The position numbers were made by a program, and so were the translations under genes. This document shows, in pieces, positions 62,591 to 64,000 of a stretch of DNA of 64,000 nt. The stretch is from Candidatus Neomarinimicrobiota bacterium (lineage in GTDB: Bacteria; Fidelibacterota; Marinisomatia; Marinisomatales; TCS55). The stretch spans positions 1 through 64,000 of the forward strand of contig JABIDL010000022.1 in NCBI GenBank assembly GCA_018651745.1, given 5' to 3'. Position 1 is the first letter of the stretch, and each line of letters begins with the position of its first letter. Under the pieces are notes generated by a model. That model was not told where the DNA came from, made no database searches, and worked only from the letters and a program-made list of their open reading frames with translations.

Positions 62591-64000
62591 ATGCTTATAA
62601 AGAAATACATACCAAGAATTGCAGTAATATTTATGTTGTTCCATTTGGGTATGGCGGAAGATACTGTTTTGCAATTTCTGGATGGAAAATCCGAAAAATA
62701 TGCGGCAATGTCCTATACAATCTGGAGTTGGGCTGAGGTTGGATATCAGGAAGAGAAAACAACGGAGCTCATGCAAGCCCATCTACGCGATGAAGGATTT
62801 TCAATAAACGCTGGTGTAGCAGATATCCCAACAGCTTTTATTGCCAGCTACGGTACCGGAAAACCGGTCATCGCCATTTTAGCCGAAATGGATGCGCTAC
62901 CTGGATTGTCGCAATCGGCACAGCCAGAGAGGTTACCCATAAAAGAAGAAATGCCGGGACATGCCTGCGGACACCATTTGTTCGGAACCGGATCTATAGC
63001 CGCTGCTGTAGCAGTAAAAAACTGGATGGATGTAACTGGTGCAAGCGGAACCGTTCGGCTGTACGGCACACCTGCAGAGGAGGGCGGGTCGGGGAAAGTG
63101 TATATGGTTCGCGCTGGGTTGTTTAACGACGTCGATGCTGTTTTACACTGGCATCCATCCGACCGTAATGATGCAAGTCCCTCATCTTCTTTGGCTAACA
63201 AATCTGCAAAATTTCGCTTTAAAGGTCGAGCGGCTCATGCTGCGGGCGCGCCGGAAATGGGAAGATCAGCTTTGGACGCCGTTGAAAGTATGAACTATAT
63301 GGTGAACCTCATGCGGGAACATTTACCGGAACCTGCGCGGATTCATTATATTATTACCAAAGGCGGAGATGCCCCTAACATCGTCCCCGAAAATGCTGAA
63401 GTATATTATTATGTGAGGCACCCACAAGTGGAAGAAATGGAAAAGATTTGGGACAGAGTCATTAAAACAGCAGAAGCAGCGGCAATCGGGACTGAAACTT
63501 CCCTTCAATACGAAGTTATGCATGGAAATCGTCCATTACTGCCAAATCACCCTTTAGCCAATGTAGTATTGGAAAAATTAACTCAAGTTGGAGGTGTGTA
63601 TTATTCTGAAGATGAAACTGCATTTGCTAAATCCATAAGGGCTACTCTTGATAATCCCTGGCGTGAATTGGGAAGTGAAAAAGAGATTCAGCCGTTTGAA
63701 GAAAAAACCGGACGGGGATCTACTGATGTTGGTGGAGTATCGTGGGTTGTGCCGACAGCCGGGCTCAGAACGGCAACTTGGGCGCCGGGGACACCAGCAC
63801 ATTCTTGGCAAGCTGTAGCGTGCGGGGGAATGAGCATTGGACATAAAGGAATGATTAATGCAGCGAAGGTGCTCGCACTAAGCGCTGTACACCTCTATCA
63901 AAACCCAGCACTCATTCAAGACGCCTGGAAAGATCTTAACGATCGCCGTGGGCCTAATTTTGAATATTATCCTCTGTTAGGCGATCGCGATCCTCCGCTC
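62591..64000 (+). CDS. M20-family amidohydrolase, AbgB-like, partial (runs off window end)
   Basis: 470 codons are inside the window with no stop. After a signal peptide (MLIKKYIPRIAVIFMLFHLG) it shows 'VIAILAEMDALPGLSQSAQP' (metal Asp), 'EEMPGHACGHHLFGTGSIAA' (His), 'VRLYGTPAEEGGSGKVYMVR' (metal Glu and catalytic Glu), 'AVLHWHPSDRNDASPSSSLA' and 'GRGSTDVGGVSWVVPTAGLR' with 'PGTPAHSWQAVACGGMSIGH', which match p-aminobenzoyl-glutamate hydrolase subunit B (AbgB) and related indole-acetyl-amino-acid hydrolases. It cleaves an amide in a small substrate. AAGGATAATACC precedes the ATG. Probably cotranscribed with the preceding amidohydrolase. Confidence 0.9.
   Translation, partial: MLIKKYIPRIAVIFMLFHLGMAEDTVLQFLDGKSEKYAAMSYTIWSWAEVGYQEEKTTELMQAHLRDEGFSINAGVADIPTAFIASYGTGKPVIAILAEMDALPGLSQSAQPERLPIKEEMPGHACGHHLFGTGSIAAAVAVKNWMDVTGASGTVRLYGTPAEEGGSGKVYMVRAGLFNDVDAVLHWHPSDRNDASPSSSLANKSAKFRFKGRAAHAAGAPEMGRSALDAVESMNYMVNLMREHLPEPARIHYIITKGGDAPNIVPENAEVYYYVRHPQVEEMEKIWDRVIKTAEAAAIGTETSLQYEVMHGNRPLLPNHPLANVVLEKLTQVGGVYYSEDETAFAKSIRATLDNPWRELGSEKEIQPFEEKTGRGSTDVGGVSWVVPTAGLRTATWAPGTPAHSWQAVACGGMSIGHKGMINAAKVLALSAVHLYQNPALIQDAWKDLNDRRGPNFEYYPLLGDRDPPL

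Noticed and set aside
1-64000. tRNA or rRNA genes
   Set aside because: No cloverleaf-like stretch with TTCGANTC in the short intergenic gaps and no rRNA sequence was found by eye.
1-64000. Intact insertion sequence or prophage
   Set aside because: No transposase, integrase or phage structural gene is visible; only short palindromic repeats are present.

Overview
The window reads as chromosomal DNA of a Gram-negative, AT-leaning bacterium of the Fibrobacteres-Chlorobi-Bacteroidetes (FCB) superphylum. Candidatus Marinimicrobia (SAR406) or a close relative is my best guess. The basis is a secreted YHYH protein ending in a type IX (Por) sorting domain with a YPNPFNP-type linker, several outer-membrane beta-barrel and CsgG/FlgT-like proteins, a TolB-propeller/barrel fusion, an archaeal-type prolyl-tRNA synthetase and a DGGGP-synthase-like UbiA enzyme. 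No 16S or tRNA gene is present, so the assignment is inference. Coding density is high, genes often overlap by 1-14 bases, and Shine-Dalgarno sequences are mostly weak.

Layout. 1-6.8 kb holds envelope genes: an LPP20-like/FlgT-like pair, a TPR-SLH lipoprotein, a YHYH secreted protein, a PAP2 phosphatase and small secreted proteins. 6.8-11.4 kb holds ligA, a PQQ-type sugar dehydrogenase, a small unknown gene and an ABC ATPase. 11.4-14.1 kb is a ferrous-iron operon (feoA, feoB and a 51-residue FeoB-associated protein) behind a perfect Fur-box-like palindrome. 14.4-17.4 kb has an ABC-2 permease, a probable barrel protein and a CsgG-like protein. 17.4-19.4 kb has an NPP-type phosphodiesterase and then a gene-poor strip with palindromic repeats, a relic of a type IX sorting domain and a candidate structured RNA in front of rpe-tkt.

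22-45 kb is one long minus-strand run. It contains a metalloprotease/propeller/barrel fusion, a phytase-like propeller, an M24 peptidase, a TPR protein, a B12-binding protein, dtd, dnaE, a UbiA prenyltransferase, prmC, prfA, rpmE, an aminotransferase, a Cas6b-like orphan, rho, folC, murI, an amidase, two outer-membrane proteins and two tiny paralogous membrane proteins with unusually strong ribosome binding sites. 45.7-53.0 kb is a surface-glycan locus: three glycosyltransferases, an LTA-synthase-like enzyme, a flippase and a FemAB-like protein. 53.2-64 kb has eno-ftsB, motA-motB with an accessory secreted protein, a rhomboid protease, a possible papain-like protein, recO, proS, an amidohydrolase and a truncated M20 amidohydrolase.

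Most genes are housekeeping (replication, translation termination, cell wall, folate, central carbon). The most unusual item is the gene between rho and the aminotransferase. It has the Cas6 glycine-rich loop and Cas6b-like N-terminal sequence, lacks the histidines expected for RNA cleavage, carries a long basic tail, and has no CRISPR array or other cas gene near it. The tandem small membrane proteins and the possible small RNA upstream of rpe come next.
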